From: Streptomyces sp. NBC_00259
GTDB lineage: Bacteria > Actinomycetota > Actinomycetes > Streptomycetales > Streptomycetaceae
DNA: 64,000 nucleotides
NCBI RefSeq assembly: GCF_036181745.1
Contig: NZ_CP108080.1
Coordinates: forward strand, 1,984,001 to 2,048,000
Direction of reading: 5' to 3'
Under the pieces are notes generated by a model that worked only from the letters and a program-made list of their open reading frames with translations, had not been told where the DNA came from and did no database searches. How positions within the stretch are numbered: position 1 is the stretch's first letter; the number at the start of each line of letters is the position of its first letter. Positions 36,869-47,732 of the stretch are shown here, piece by piece. Position numbers and translations under genes: made by a program.

Positions 36869-38791
36869 GTGGATACGACCCTTCAGGACCCCCTCGTCGG
36901 GCAGGTGCTCGACGGCCGCTACCGCGTCGACGCGCGCGTCGCCGTCGGCGGGATGGCCACGGTCTACCGGGCCGTGGACACCCGGCTCGACCGGGTGCTC
37001 GCCCTCAAGGTGATGCACCCGGATCTCGCGACGGACGCCACGTTCGTCGAGCGCTTCATCCGGGAAGCGAAGTCCGTGGCGCGGCTGTCCCACCCGAATG
37101 TGGTGGGGGTGTACGACCAGGGAGCGCAGGGCGCGTACGTCTATCTCGCGATGGAGTACGTACCCGGCTGCACCCTGCGCGACGTGCTGCGCGAGCGCGG
37201 TGCGCTCCAGCCACGGGCGGCGCTGGACATCCTGGAACCGGTGCTGGCCGCGCTCGGCGCCGCCCACCGGGCCGGGTTCGTGCACCGGGACATGAAGCCG
37301 GAGAACGTCCTCATCGGGGACGACGGCAGGGTGAAGGTCGCCGACTTCGGGCTGGTCAGGGCCGTGGGGTCCGTGACGAACACCACGGGGTCGGTGCTCG
37401 GCACCGTCTCGTACCTCGCGCCGGAGCAGATCGAGTCGGGCACCGCCGACACCCGCGCGGACGTCTACGCCTGCGGTGTCGTGCTCTACGAGATGCTGAC
37501 CGGCGGCAAGCCGCACTCGGGCGACACCCCCGCCGCGGTCCTCTACCAGCACCTCAACGAGGACGTGCCGGCCCCGTCCGCCGCCGTCCCCGGGCTCGCC
37601 CCGGAGCTGGACGGGCTCGTCGCGAGCGCCACGGCCCGCGATCCCCGGGCACGTCCCTACGACGCCGTCGCGCTGCTCGCGGGGACCCGTGAGGCGCGTG
37701 CCGCGCTCGGCGACGACCAGCTCGACGCCGTACCGCCGCAGGCGCGGACCGCGGCCCCCGGCGGAGCCGCCCGCGCCGAGGACCGTACGAGCGTGATCGC
37801 GCGGCCGCTGCCCACCGAGGGGGAAGCGGTCCACCGGACCAGCCGGCTGGAGATGCCGCCGCCCGGTCCCGCGCAGCCCGGCCGGAGCCGCCGTCGCCCG
37901 GTCCCGCGGCGGGGGATGCTGGCCGCCGTCGTCGCGGTGCTGCTGGTTCTCGGTGTGGGCGCCGGGGTCTGGTACATCAACTCGGGGCAGTTCACGCGTG
38001 TCCCCACCGTCCTCGGCCAGAGCGAAGCCGCGGCCAGGCAGCGGCTCACCGCCGCCGGCCTGGACGTGGAGCGGACGGAGAAGGGCTTCAGCGACGTCTA
38101 CCGGCGGGGCACCGTCATGGACGTCGAGCCCGACCCCGGCCGGCGCATCCGCGACAACGGCTCGGTCACGCTCGTGATCTCCCGCGGCCCCGAGATCGTC
38201 AAGGTCCCGAAGGTGGAGGGCCTGCCCCTCGCCGAGGCGCGGAACGCGCTGCGCAAGGTCGGGCTCGCCCCGGGTGTGATCACCAGGGAGTTCAGTGAGG
38301 AGGCCGCGCAGGGCGTGGTCATCAGCTCGGACCCGGCCGCCGGCACCGACCGCCGCCCGGACTCCGCGGTGGGGCTCGTCGTCAGCAAGGGCGCCCCGGT
38401 CGACGTCCCGGACGTCACCGGCGAGTCACTCGAGGACGCCACGAGCACCCTCGAGGACGCCGGGCTGAAGGTCAGGGTGGCCGCCGAGCGGGTCCACTCC
38501 CCCAACGACGCCGGCACCGTCGCCACCCAGTCCCCCGTCGAGGGCCGGCAGGCCGCCACGGGCGACACCATCACCCTCACCGTCTCCAAGGGCCCCCGGA
38601 TGATCGAGGTCCCGGACGTCACCGGCGACAAGGTGGACGACGCACGGAGCGAGCTGGAGCAGGCCGGCTTCGAGGTCAAGGTCGAGCGCGCCTTCCCGTT
38701 CCTCGGCGACACCGTCGAGAGCCAGTCCGTCGAGGGCGGCGGCAAGGCTCCCGAGGGCAGCACGATCACCATCAAGACCAAGGGGATCTAG
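36869..38791 (+). CDS. PASTA-domain Ser/Thr protein kinase (PknL/PknB type)
   Basis: 640 residues. Hanks kinase domain (about 15-275): glycine loop VAVGGMATVYRA, ATP Lys in LALKVMHP, catalytic HRDMKPENVLI, DFG in VADFGLVRA, activation loop TNTTGSVLGTVSYLAPEQ with Thr residues for autophosphorylation. A Pro-rich juxtamembrane linker, one membrane helix (MLAAVVAVLLVLGVGAGVW), then four extracellular PASTA domains. Senses wall fragments or lipid II and signals to growth and division. Start GTG 36869 is set by the -10 spacing and by the VDTTLQDPLVGQ N-terminus. By position it is the PknL counterpart. Confidence 0.93.
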   Translation: MDTTLQDPLVGQVLDGRYRVDARVAVGGMATVYRAVDTRLDRVLALKVMHPDLATDATFVERFIREAKSVARLSHPNVVGVYDQGAQGAYVYLAMEYVPGCTLRDVLRERGALQPRAALDILEPVLAALGAAHRAGFVHRDMKPENVLIGDDGRVKVADFGLVRAVGSVTNTTGSVLGTVSYLAPEQIESGTADTRADVYACGVVLYEMLTGGKPHSGDTPAAVLYQHLNEDVPAPSAAVPGLAPELDGLVASATARDPRARPYDAVALLAGTREARAALGDDQLDAVPPQARTAAPGGAARAEDRTSVIARPLPTEGEAVHRTSRLEMPPPGPAQPGRSRRRPVPRRGMLAAVVAVLLVLGVGAGVWYINSGQFTRVPTVLGQSEAAARQRLTAAGLDVERTEKGFSDVYRRGTVMDVEPDPGRRIRDNGSVTLVISRGPEIVKVPKVEGLPLAEARNALRKVGLAPGVITREFSEEAAQGVVISSDPAAGTDRRPDSAVGLVVSKGAPVDVPDVTGESLEDATSTLEDAGLKVRVAAERVHSPNDAGTVATQSPVEGRQAATGDTITLTVSKGPRMIEVPDVTGDKVDDARSELEQAGFEVKVERAFPFLGDTVESQSVEGGGKAPEGSTITIKTKGI

Positions 38792-38796
38792 ATCCG

Positions 38797-39660
38797 ATGC
38801 ACAGCCCTGTCGGCGCCCATGTCCCCGTGGCCGGCGGCCTGGCCAGGACGGGTCTGACGTACGCCCGCGAGATCGTCGCCGAGAGCGTCCAGGTCTTCGT
38901 CGCCAATCCGCGCGGCTGGGCGACGCCACCGGGGAACCCGGCGCAGGACGAGCGGTTCCGTGAGGAGTGCGCGGCCGAGGGCATACCCGCGTACGTCCAC
39001 GCGCCGTATCTGATCAACTTCGGTTCGCACAGCGCCGTCACCGCCGAGCGGTCCGTGGAGTCGCTGCGTCATTCACTGCGCCGTGGGCGGGAGATCGGCG
39101 CGCTGGGTGTGGTCGTGCACACCGGGTCGGCGACCGGGGGCCGAACGCGCGAGACGGCCCTCGCGCAGGTGCGGGAGCTGATGCTGCCGCTGCTGGACGA
39201 GCTCACGCATGACGACGACCCCTTCCTGCTGCTGGAGCCGACCGCCGGTCAGGGCTTCTCGCTCTGCTCCTTGGTCGAGGACCTCGGCCCGTACTTCGAG
39301 GCGCTGGACGCCCATCCCCGGCTGGGCATCTGTCTGGACACCTGCCACGCCTTCGCCGCCGGCCACGATCTGGCCGCGCCGGGCGGTGCCGGACGGGCGC
39401 TGGATCTGCTCGTGAGCACGGTCGGCGAGGGGCGGCTGAAGCTGATCCACGCGAATGACTCCAAGGATGTCGTGGGAGCCCGCAAGGACCGCCACGAGAA
39501 CATCGGCGCCGGTCACATCGGTGAGGACGCGTTTCGTGAGGTGATGCGCCATCCCGCGGCGGACGGTGTGCCGCTGATCATCGAGACCCCTGGCGGACGG
39601 CACGGGAAGGAGACGTACGCAGCCGATGTGGCGCTGCTGAAGAAGCTCCGCGACGGCTGA
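38797..39660 (+). CDS. nfo: Endonuclease IV (AP endonuclease, Nfo)
   Basis: Cuts DNA 5' to abasic sites in base-excision repair. 287 residues, TIM barrel with metal ligands in YVHAPYLINFG, VVVHTGSATGG, LLLEPTAGQG, ICLDTCHAFAAGHDL, KLIHANDSKD, RHENIGAGHIG and LIIETPGG. ATG 38797 lies 5 nt after the kinase stop, so the two are co-transcribed although functionally unrelated. Confidence 0.93.
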   Translation: MHSPVGAHVPVAGGLARTGLTYAREIVAESVQVFVANPRGWATPPGNPAQDERFREECAAEGIPAYVHAPYLINFGSHSAVTAERSVESLRHSLRRGREIGALGVVVHTGSATGGRTRETALAQVRELMLPLLDELTHDDDPFLLLEPTAGQGFSLCSLVEDLGPYFEALDAHPRLGICLDTCHAFAAGHDLAAPGGAGRALDLLVSTVGEGRLKLIHANDSKDVVGARKDRHENIGAGHIGEDAFREVMRHPAADGVPLIIETPGGRHGKETYAADVALLKKLRDG

Positions 39661-39674
39661 GGATTCCTTGAGGA

Positions 39675-39691
39675 ATACCCTGGGGGGGTAT
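39675..39691. promoter_or_regulatory. CsoR-type copper operator
   Basis: ATACCC-TGGGG-GGGTAT, the inverted repeat typical of CsoR (Cu(I)-sensing repressor) sites, 51 bp before the DUF4396 start. Repressor gene not in the window. Confidence 0.7.
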
Positions 39692-39741
39692 ACGGTTCCC
39701 GCTGTCGGAAGGAACCGCTACCCGGCTGTGGGGGTTGTCTC

Positions 39742-40251
39742 ATGCAGCACGACGCACACGCTCATCACCGCACCGAACGGTCCGGCGCCCACGCGGGCCA
39801 CGAGGGACACGGGGCCACGGCCGACTGGCCGACGGCCGCCAGGGCCACCCTCCACTGCCTCACCGGCTGCGCCATCGGCGAGGTCCTCGGCATGGTCATC
39901 GGCACCGCCCTGGGCTGGGACACCGTCCCGACGATGGTTCTCGCGATCGTCCTCGCGTTCTTCTTCGGCTACTCGCTGACCCTCTGGGCCGTCGTACGCG
40001 CCGGGCTGAGCCTCAAGGCCGCGATCGGCGTCGCCCTCGCCGCCGACACCCTCTCCATCGCCGTGATGGAGCTCGTCGACAACGGCGTACTGCTGCTGGT
40101 GCCGGGCGCGATGGACGCCCATCTGTCGGACGGGCTGTTCTGGGGCGCGCTCGCCTTCGCCTTCCTCGTCGCGTTCCTGGTCACGACTCCGGTCAACAAG
40201 TGGATGATCGGCCGCGGCAAGGGCCACGCGGTGGTGCACCAATACCACTAG
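39742..40251 (+). CDS. DUF4396 membrane protein, probably copper-linked
   Basis: 169 residues. The N-terminal 25 residues are rich in His (QHDAHAHH, GHEGHG), then four membrane segments (about residues 36-160) with LHCLTGCAIGEVLGMVIG, a conserved Cys pair in the first helix, and DTLSIAVMELVDNG. DUF4396 proteins have no proven function. The His-rich tail, membrane Cys residues and the CsoR-like operator together point to copper handling, which is inference. Confidence 0.85.
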   Translation: MQHDAHAHHRTERSGAHAGHEGHGATADWPTAARATLHCLTGCAIGEVLGMVIGTALGWDTVPTMVLAIVLAFFFGYSLTLWAVVRAGLSLKAAIGVALAADTLSIAVMELVDNGVLLLVPGAMDAHLSDGLFWGALAFAFLVAFLVTTPVNKWMIGRGKGHAVVHQYH

Positions 40252-40298
40252 ACAGGACCGGCTCCGAGAACCTGGACCCGGTCAGGACTCGGCCCCGG

Positions 40299-40931
40299 TC
40301 AGAACTCGGGCCCGTCGCCCGGCTGCTCCTGGTACGAGTAGCGCTGCTCGCGCCAGGGGTCGCCGAGGTTGTGATAGCCCCGCTCCTCCCAGAAGCCGCG
40401 GCGGTCGGCGGTCATGTACTCGATGCCCCGCACCCACTTCGGGCCCTTCCAGGCGTACAGGTGCGGTACGACCAGGCGCAGCGGGAAGCCGTGCTCGGCG
40501 GTGAGCAGCTCACCGTCCTTGTGGGTGGCGAAGATCGTGCGCTCGGAGAGGAAGTCGGAGAGGCGCAGATTGGCGCTGAAACCGTATTCGGCCCAGACCA
40601 TGACGTGGGTGGCGGCCGGGGCCGGCGGGGCCAGGTCGAGGATCGTCCGGGCGGGCACCCCGCCCCATTCGGCCCCGAGCATGCTGAATTTCGTCACGCA
40701 GTGGAGATCGGCGACGACCGTCGAGAACGGCAGGGCCGAGAACTCCTCGTGGTTCCAGCAGTGCTTGTCGCCGTCCGCGGTGGCGCCGAAGACCCGGAAT
40801 TCCCAGCGCTCCGGCTTGAACTTGGGGACGGGGCCGTAATGGGTGACCGGCCAGCCGCGCTGCAGTCGCTGCCCCGGAGGAAGCTCGGACTGTTCTGACG
40901 CCCGGTGTTCCCGGCTCTCCGGCTGACCCAT
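40299..40931 (-). CDS. Sulfite-oxidase-like molybdopterin oxidoreductase
   Basis: 210 residues, a compact oxidoreductase molybdopterin-binding domain. The Mo-ligating Cys is in ADLHCVTKFSML, followed by WGGVPARTILDLA, HGFPLRLVVPHLYAWKGPKWV and GIEYM, typical of the YuiH/YedY-like branch. No signal peptide, so probably cytoplasmic. No heme or dimerisation domain. ATG 40931 (MGQPESREHR) was chosen; upstream codons overlap the bfr promoter. Natural substrate unknown. Confidence 0.88.
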   Translation of the reverse strand: MGQPESREHRASEQSELPPGQRLQRGWPVTHYGPVPKFKPERWEFRVFGATADGDKHCWNHEEFSALPFSTVVADLHCVTKFSMLGAEWGGVPARTILDLAPPAPAATHVMVWAEYGFSANLRLSDFLSERTIFATHKDGELLTAEHGFPLRLVVPHLYAWKGPKWVRGIEYMTADRRGFWEERGYHNLGDPWREQRYSYQEQPGDGPEF

Positions 40932-41088
40932 GCCCTCAATGGTGACAGACCAGGAGGGGTGGTCATGACCAGGTCTGAGCCGATTCGGGCAACTCCTACT
41001 AAGGAGGCACTTACTGGACGGCTCAACGATCACGGTGCGAGGATGCGGCCATCCTGCCCGAGTCACACGCGCGGAAGGAGCCTCTGCG

Positions 41089-41568
41089 ATGCAGGGCGAC
41101 CCCGAGGTCATCGAGTTCCTCAATGAGCAGCTGACTGCCGAGTTGACCGCGATCAACCAGTACTTCCTGCACGCGAAGATGCAGGAGAACTTCGGCTGGA
41201 CGAAGCTCGCCAAGTACACCCGGGCCGAGTCGTTCGACGAGATGAAGCACGCCGAGGTGCTGACCGACAGGATCCTGTTCCTGGAGGGCCTGCCGAACTA
41301 CCAGCGGCTGTTCCATGTGCGGGTCGGCCAGACGGTCACCGAGATGTTCCAGGCGGACCGGCAGGTCGAGGTCGAGGCCATCGACCGGCTGCGGCGCGGC
41401 ATCGAGATCATGCGGAACAAGGGCGACATCACGTCCGCGAACATCTTCGAGTCGATCCTGGCCGACGAGGAGCACCACATCGACTATCTCGACACCCAGC
41501 TCGAACTGGTCGAGAAGCTCGGCGAGGCGCTCTACATCGCGCAGCTGATCGAGCAGCCGGAGAGCTGA
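41089..41568 (+). CDS. bfr: Bacterioferritin Bfr
   Basis: Heme-containing iron storage 24-mer. 159 residues. Ferroxidase ligands align exactly with E. coli Bfr: Glu18 (LTAELTAI), Glu51 and His54 (DEMKHAE), Glu94, Glu127 and His130 (DEEHHIDYL). The heme ligand Met52 is present. ATG 41089 with AAGGAG about 8 nt upstream. Convergent with bfd, which releases its iron. Confidence 0.95.
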   Translation: MQGDPEVIEFLNEQLTAELTAINQYFLHAKMQENFGWTKLAKYTRAESFDEMKHAEVLTDRILFLEGLPNYQRLFHVRVGQTVTEMFQADRQVEVEAIDRLRRGIEIMRNKGDITSANIFESILADEEHHIDYLDTQLELVEKLGEALYIAQLIEQPES

Positions 41569-41593
41569 CCGCGCGCCGGGAGACGCAGGACCG

Positions 41594-41866
41594 CTAGGCC
41601 GCTTCGCGCAGCCGACCCGGAGAGACGGTCTCCAGAGCGTCCGGGGTCACGTCCTCGGCCAGTACGGCGGCGCCGTTGCCCTGCTCGAGCAGTTCGCGGC
41701 GCGGGCAGGCACCACGGCCGAGGAGGCCCTGGATACGGCGCACGCACGAACCGCAATCGGTGCCGGCCTTGGAGACCGAAGCAATCTGGCGGGGCGTGCA
41801 GGCACCCGCCTCCGCGTGCTCCTTGACCTGCTTCTCCGTGATGCCGAAGCACGAGCAGACGTACAC
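41594..41866 (-). CDS. bfd: Bacterioferritin-associated ferredoxin Bfd
   Basis: [2Fe-2S] ferredoxin that reduces Bfr to release iron. Cluster Cys residues are in YVCSCFG and GTDCGSCVRRI, the BFD-type arrangement. I chose GTG 41866 (90 residues) because GGGAGG lies 7-8 nt upstream. GTG 41875, giving MNRVYVC, is in frame but touches that site directly. The 35-residue C-terminal tail is beyond the BFD domain. An iron box lies upstream. Confidence 0.9.
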   Translation of the reverse strand: MYVCSCFGITEKQVKEHAEAGACTPRQIASVSKAGTDCGSCVRRIQGLLGRGACPRRELLEQGNGAAVLAEDVTPDALETVSPGRLREAA

Positions 41867-41917
41867 GCGGTTCACCTCCCGGCGGGATCGTTCATGGGTG
41901 CCGTCCCGACTTCTCGG

Positions 41918-41936
41918 TGAGGCTAACCTAACCTTA
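41918..41936 (-). promoter_or_regulatory. DtxR/IdeR-type iron box upstream of bfd
   Basis: Minus-strand sequence TAAGGTTAGGTTAGCCTCA matches about 14 of 19 positions of the DtxR/IdeR consensus. It probably overlaps the bfd promoter. DmdR1 would be the Streptomyces regulator, giving iron-repressed bfd. Confidence 0.75.
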
Positions 41937-41968
41937 CCCGCCGACCGCGGGTCATAAAAGCCCGGGAT

Positions 41969-42013
41969 ATGACTGTGGGGCGCGGATCACATGGATCCGC
42001 GCCCCACAGTCAT
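41969..42013 (-). terminator. Very stable hairpin after the DAHP synthase gene
   Basis: Perfect 20-bp stem (41969-41988 with 41994-42013) and a 5-nt loop, 22 nt past the aroG stop. Isolates it from bfd. Nearly symmetrical, so it can also stop antisense transcription. Confidence 0.85.
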
Positions 42014-42035
42014 GAGTCGTCGCTGAGCGCTGCGA

Positions 42036-45576
<3,541 letters not shown>

Positions 45577-45895
45577 CGGGGTACGGGGTACGAGTACGGG
45601 CTTCCTGGGCCCCCGGCGCCGGGGGACGCGTACACACGGCATCGCCCACCGACGGGCACCCGGCGCCGGGGGTTGTGCCCACCCGTTCCGCCCCGCGGAA
45701 CGCATGCCCACAACGGTCGGGGAGTGCGAGAAGCGAGACCGTGGCCGGGCGCGGCGCGAAGCGCACGCGGTCCACACGGGCAGGGCCCGTCAGAGCCCGG
45801 GGCCGGCGCGGTGCGAGGCGCACGCGTTCGCATGGGCGAGGACCTGCGGGCCGCTCGAGGTGCGGCCCGCAGGGGTGGGGGCTCGGGGGCAGGAG
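45577..45895. other. Intergenic region between convergent trpE and pfkA
   Basis: 319 bp. It holds a 16-bp self-complementary sequence CCCCCGGCGCCGGGGG (45610-45625), a GGGCAC (45654-45659) / GTGCCC (45675-45680) hairpin around a second GGCGCC core, a 21-bp imperfect direct repeat (45749-45769 and 45806-45826, two mismatches), and the pfkA terminator. No gene seen. Confidence 0.6.
45843..45873 (-). terminator. pfkA terminator hairpin
   Basis: Perfect 12-bp stem CCTGCGGGCCGC / GCGGCCCGCAGG with a 7-nt loop, 22 nt past the pfkA stop. Confidence 0.8.
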
Positions 45896-46924
45896 TCAGC
45901 CGAAGAAGACGCCGACCTCCTTGTAGAGCGACGGGTCCACCGTCTTCAGCTTCGCCGTCGCCTCGGCGATCGGGACACGGACGATGTCCGTGCCGCGGAG
46001 GGCGACCATCTTGCCGTAGTCGTGGTCGCGGATCGCGTCGATCGCGTGGAGGCCGAAGCGGGTCGCCAGCCAGCGGTCGAAGGCGCTGGGCGTGCCGCCG
46101 CGCTGGACGTGGCCGAGGACCGTCGTCCTGGCCTCCTTGCCGGTGCGCTTCTCGATCTCCTTGGCCAGCCACTCGCCGACCCCCGACAGCCGGACGTGCC
46201 CGAACGAGTCGAGCGTCCCGTCCTTGAGGACCATCTCGCCGTCCTTGGGCATCGCGCCCTCCGCGACCACCACGATCGGCGCGTACGAGGCGCGGAAGCG
46301 CGACGTGACCCACGCGCAGACCTGGTCGACGTCGAACCGCTGCTCCGGGATGAGGATGACGTTGGCCCCGCCCGCCAGCCCCGAGTGCAGCGCGATCCAT
46401 CCCGCGTGACGGCCCATCACCTCGACGACCAGGACCCGCATATGGGACTCCGCCGTGGTGTGCAGCCGGTCGATGGCCTCCGTCGCGATGCCCACGGCCG
46501 TGTCGAAGCCGAAGGTGTAGTCCGTGGCGGACAGATCGTTGTCGATGGTCTTCGGCACGCCCACGCAGTTGACGCCGTACTCGTCGGAGAGCCGGGCGGC
46601 GACGCCGAGGGTGTCCTCGCCGCCGATCGCGATCAGCGCCTCTACCTCCTGCTTGGCGAGGTTCTCCTTGATCCGGCGGATCCCGTTCTCCACCTTGAGG
46701 GGGTTGGTGCGGGAGGAGCCGAGGATGGTGCCTCCGCGCGGCAGGATGCCGCGCACGGCGGGGATGTCCAGCCGGACCGCGTCGCCCTCCAGCGGCCCGC
46801 GCCAGCCGTCCCGGTAGCCGGTGAACTCGAATCCGTACTCCTGCACGCCCTTGCGGACGATGCCGCGGATGACCGCGTTGAGGCCGGGGCAGTCGCCGCC
46901 CCCGGTCAGTACTCCGACGCGCAT
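45896..46924 (-). CDS. pfkA: 6-phosphofructokinase
   Basis: Phosphorylates fructose 6-phosphate in glycolysis. 342 residues from ATG 46924, with AAGGGA 7 nt upstream. Family motifs: GGGDCPGLNAVIRG, IGGEDTLGVA, PKTIDNDL (catalytic Asp), MGRHAGWIAL, PEQRFD, GHVQRGGTPSAFDR. The residues matching E. coli Gly104 and Gly124 are Asp and Lys, the pattern of PPi-dependent enzymes. Some Streptomyces enzymes of this group were nevertheless reported to use ATP, so the donor is uncertain. Confidence 0.93.
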   Translation of the reverse strand: MRVGVLTGGGDCPGLNAVIRGIVRKGVQEYGFEFTGYRDGWRGPLEGDAVRLDIPAVRGILPRGGTILGSSRTNPLKVENGIRRIKENLAKQEVEALIAIGGEDTLGVAARLSDEYGVNCVGVPKTIDNDLSATDYTFGFDTAVGIATEAIDRLHTTAESHMRVLVVEVMGRHAGWIALHSGLAGGANVILIPEQRFDVDQVCAWVTSRFRASYAPIVVVAEGAMPKDGEMVLKDGTLDSFGHVRLSGVGEWLAKEIEKRTGKEARTTVLGHVQRGGTPSAFDRWLATRFGLHAIDAIRDHDYGKMVALRGTDIVRVPIAEATAKLKTVDPSLYKEVGVFFG

Positions 46925-46969
46925 GGAAGGTCCCTTCGCCGTCGCTGGTGACATATGGGAGCCACGCTA

Positions 46970-46989
46970 GTAGTGACCCAGGTCACTAC
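46970..46989. promoter_or_regulatory. CRP-like palindrome upstream of pfkA
   Basis: GTAGTGACC-CA-GGTCACTAC, perfect 9-bp arms. It contains GTGA-N6-TCAC, the CRP/FNR-family core, and fits the Streptomyces Crp form GTG-N6-GNCAC. A minus-strand TAGCGT just downstream may be the -10. Confidence 0.6.
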
Positions 46990-47060
46990 GGGACGGTACG
47001 AAAGGTGAATTCCCGGCACGGGGACGGCAGTTGACGTCCAGCCGTTCACTCGATCGAGTG

Positions 47061-47732
47061 TCAGGCGTCGTCGAGGCCGCGCTCTATCGCGTACCGCACG
47101 AGCTCCACGCGGTTGTGCAGCTGCAGCTTCCCCAGCGTGTTCTGCACATGGTTCTGCACCGTGCGGTGCGAGATGACCAGACGCTCGGCGATCTGCTTGT
47201 ACGAGAGGCCCTTGGCGACCAGCCGCAGCACCTCCGTCTCCCGCTCGGTGAGCTGCGGCGCCTTCGGCTCGTCGGGCCCCGCGGCCGCCACGGGCTCGGT
47301 GGCCAGCCGCCGGTACTCCCCGAGGACCAGTCCGGCCAGGCCGGGGGTGAAGACCGGGTCGCCGGCGGCGGTGCGCCGCACGGCATCCACCAGTTCCTCG
47401 GTGCTGGCCGACTTCAGCAGATAGCCCGTCGCCCCGGACTTGACCGCCTCCAGGACGTCGGCGTGCTCACCGCTCGCGGACAGCACCAGGACCCGCAGGG
47501 CCGGGTTCGCCCCCACCAGCTCCTTGCAGACCTGGACGCCCGGCATCCCGGGCAGGTTCAGATCGAGGACGAGCACATCGGGCCCGACGGCACCGGCCCT
47601 GCGCACCGCCTGCGGCCCGTCGCCCGCCGTGGCCACCACGTCGTAGCCGGACTCGGCCAGATCGCGTGCGACGGCGTCCCGCCACATCGGGTGGTCGTCG
47701 ACCACCATCACCCTGATCGGCTGCTCGCTCAT
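47061..47732 (-). CDS. macR: LuxR-type response regulator MacR
   Basis: 223 residues, NarL/FixJ class. Receiver domain (1-120): acidic pair in VVDDHPMWRDA, phospho-Asp in VLVLDLNLPGMPG, Lys in GYLLKSAS. C-terminal HTH (about 160-215): LTERETEVLRLVAKGLSYKQIAERL followed by VISHRTVQNHVQNTLGKL, quoted in parts. Starts immediately after the kinase stop (no gap). The pair next to pfkA matches SCO2120/SCO2121 (MacRS), reported to control aerial mycelium and actinorhodin in S. coelicolor; this is from memory. Confidence 0.9.
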   Translation of the reverse strand: MSEQPIRVMVVDDHPMWRDAVARDLAESGYDVVATAGDGPQAVRRAGAVGPDVLVLDLNLPGMPGVQVCKELVGANPALRVLVLSASGEHADVLEAVKSGATGYLLKSASTEELVDAVRRTAAGDPVFTPGLAGLVLGEYRRLATEPVAAAGPDEPKAPQLTERETEVLRLVAKGLSYKQIAERLVISHRTVQNHVQNTLGKLQLHNRVELVRYAIERGLDDA

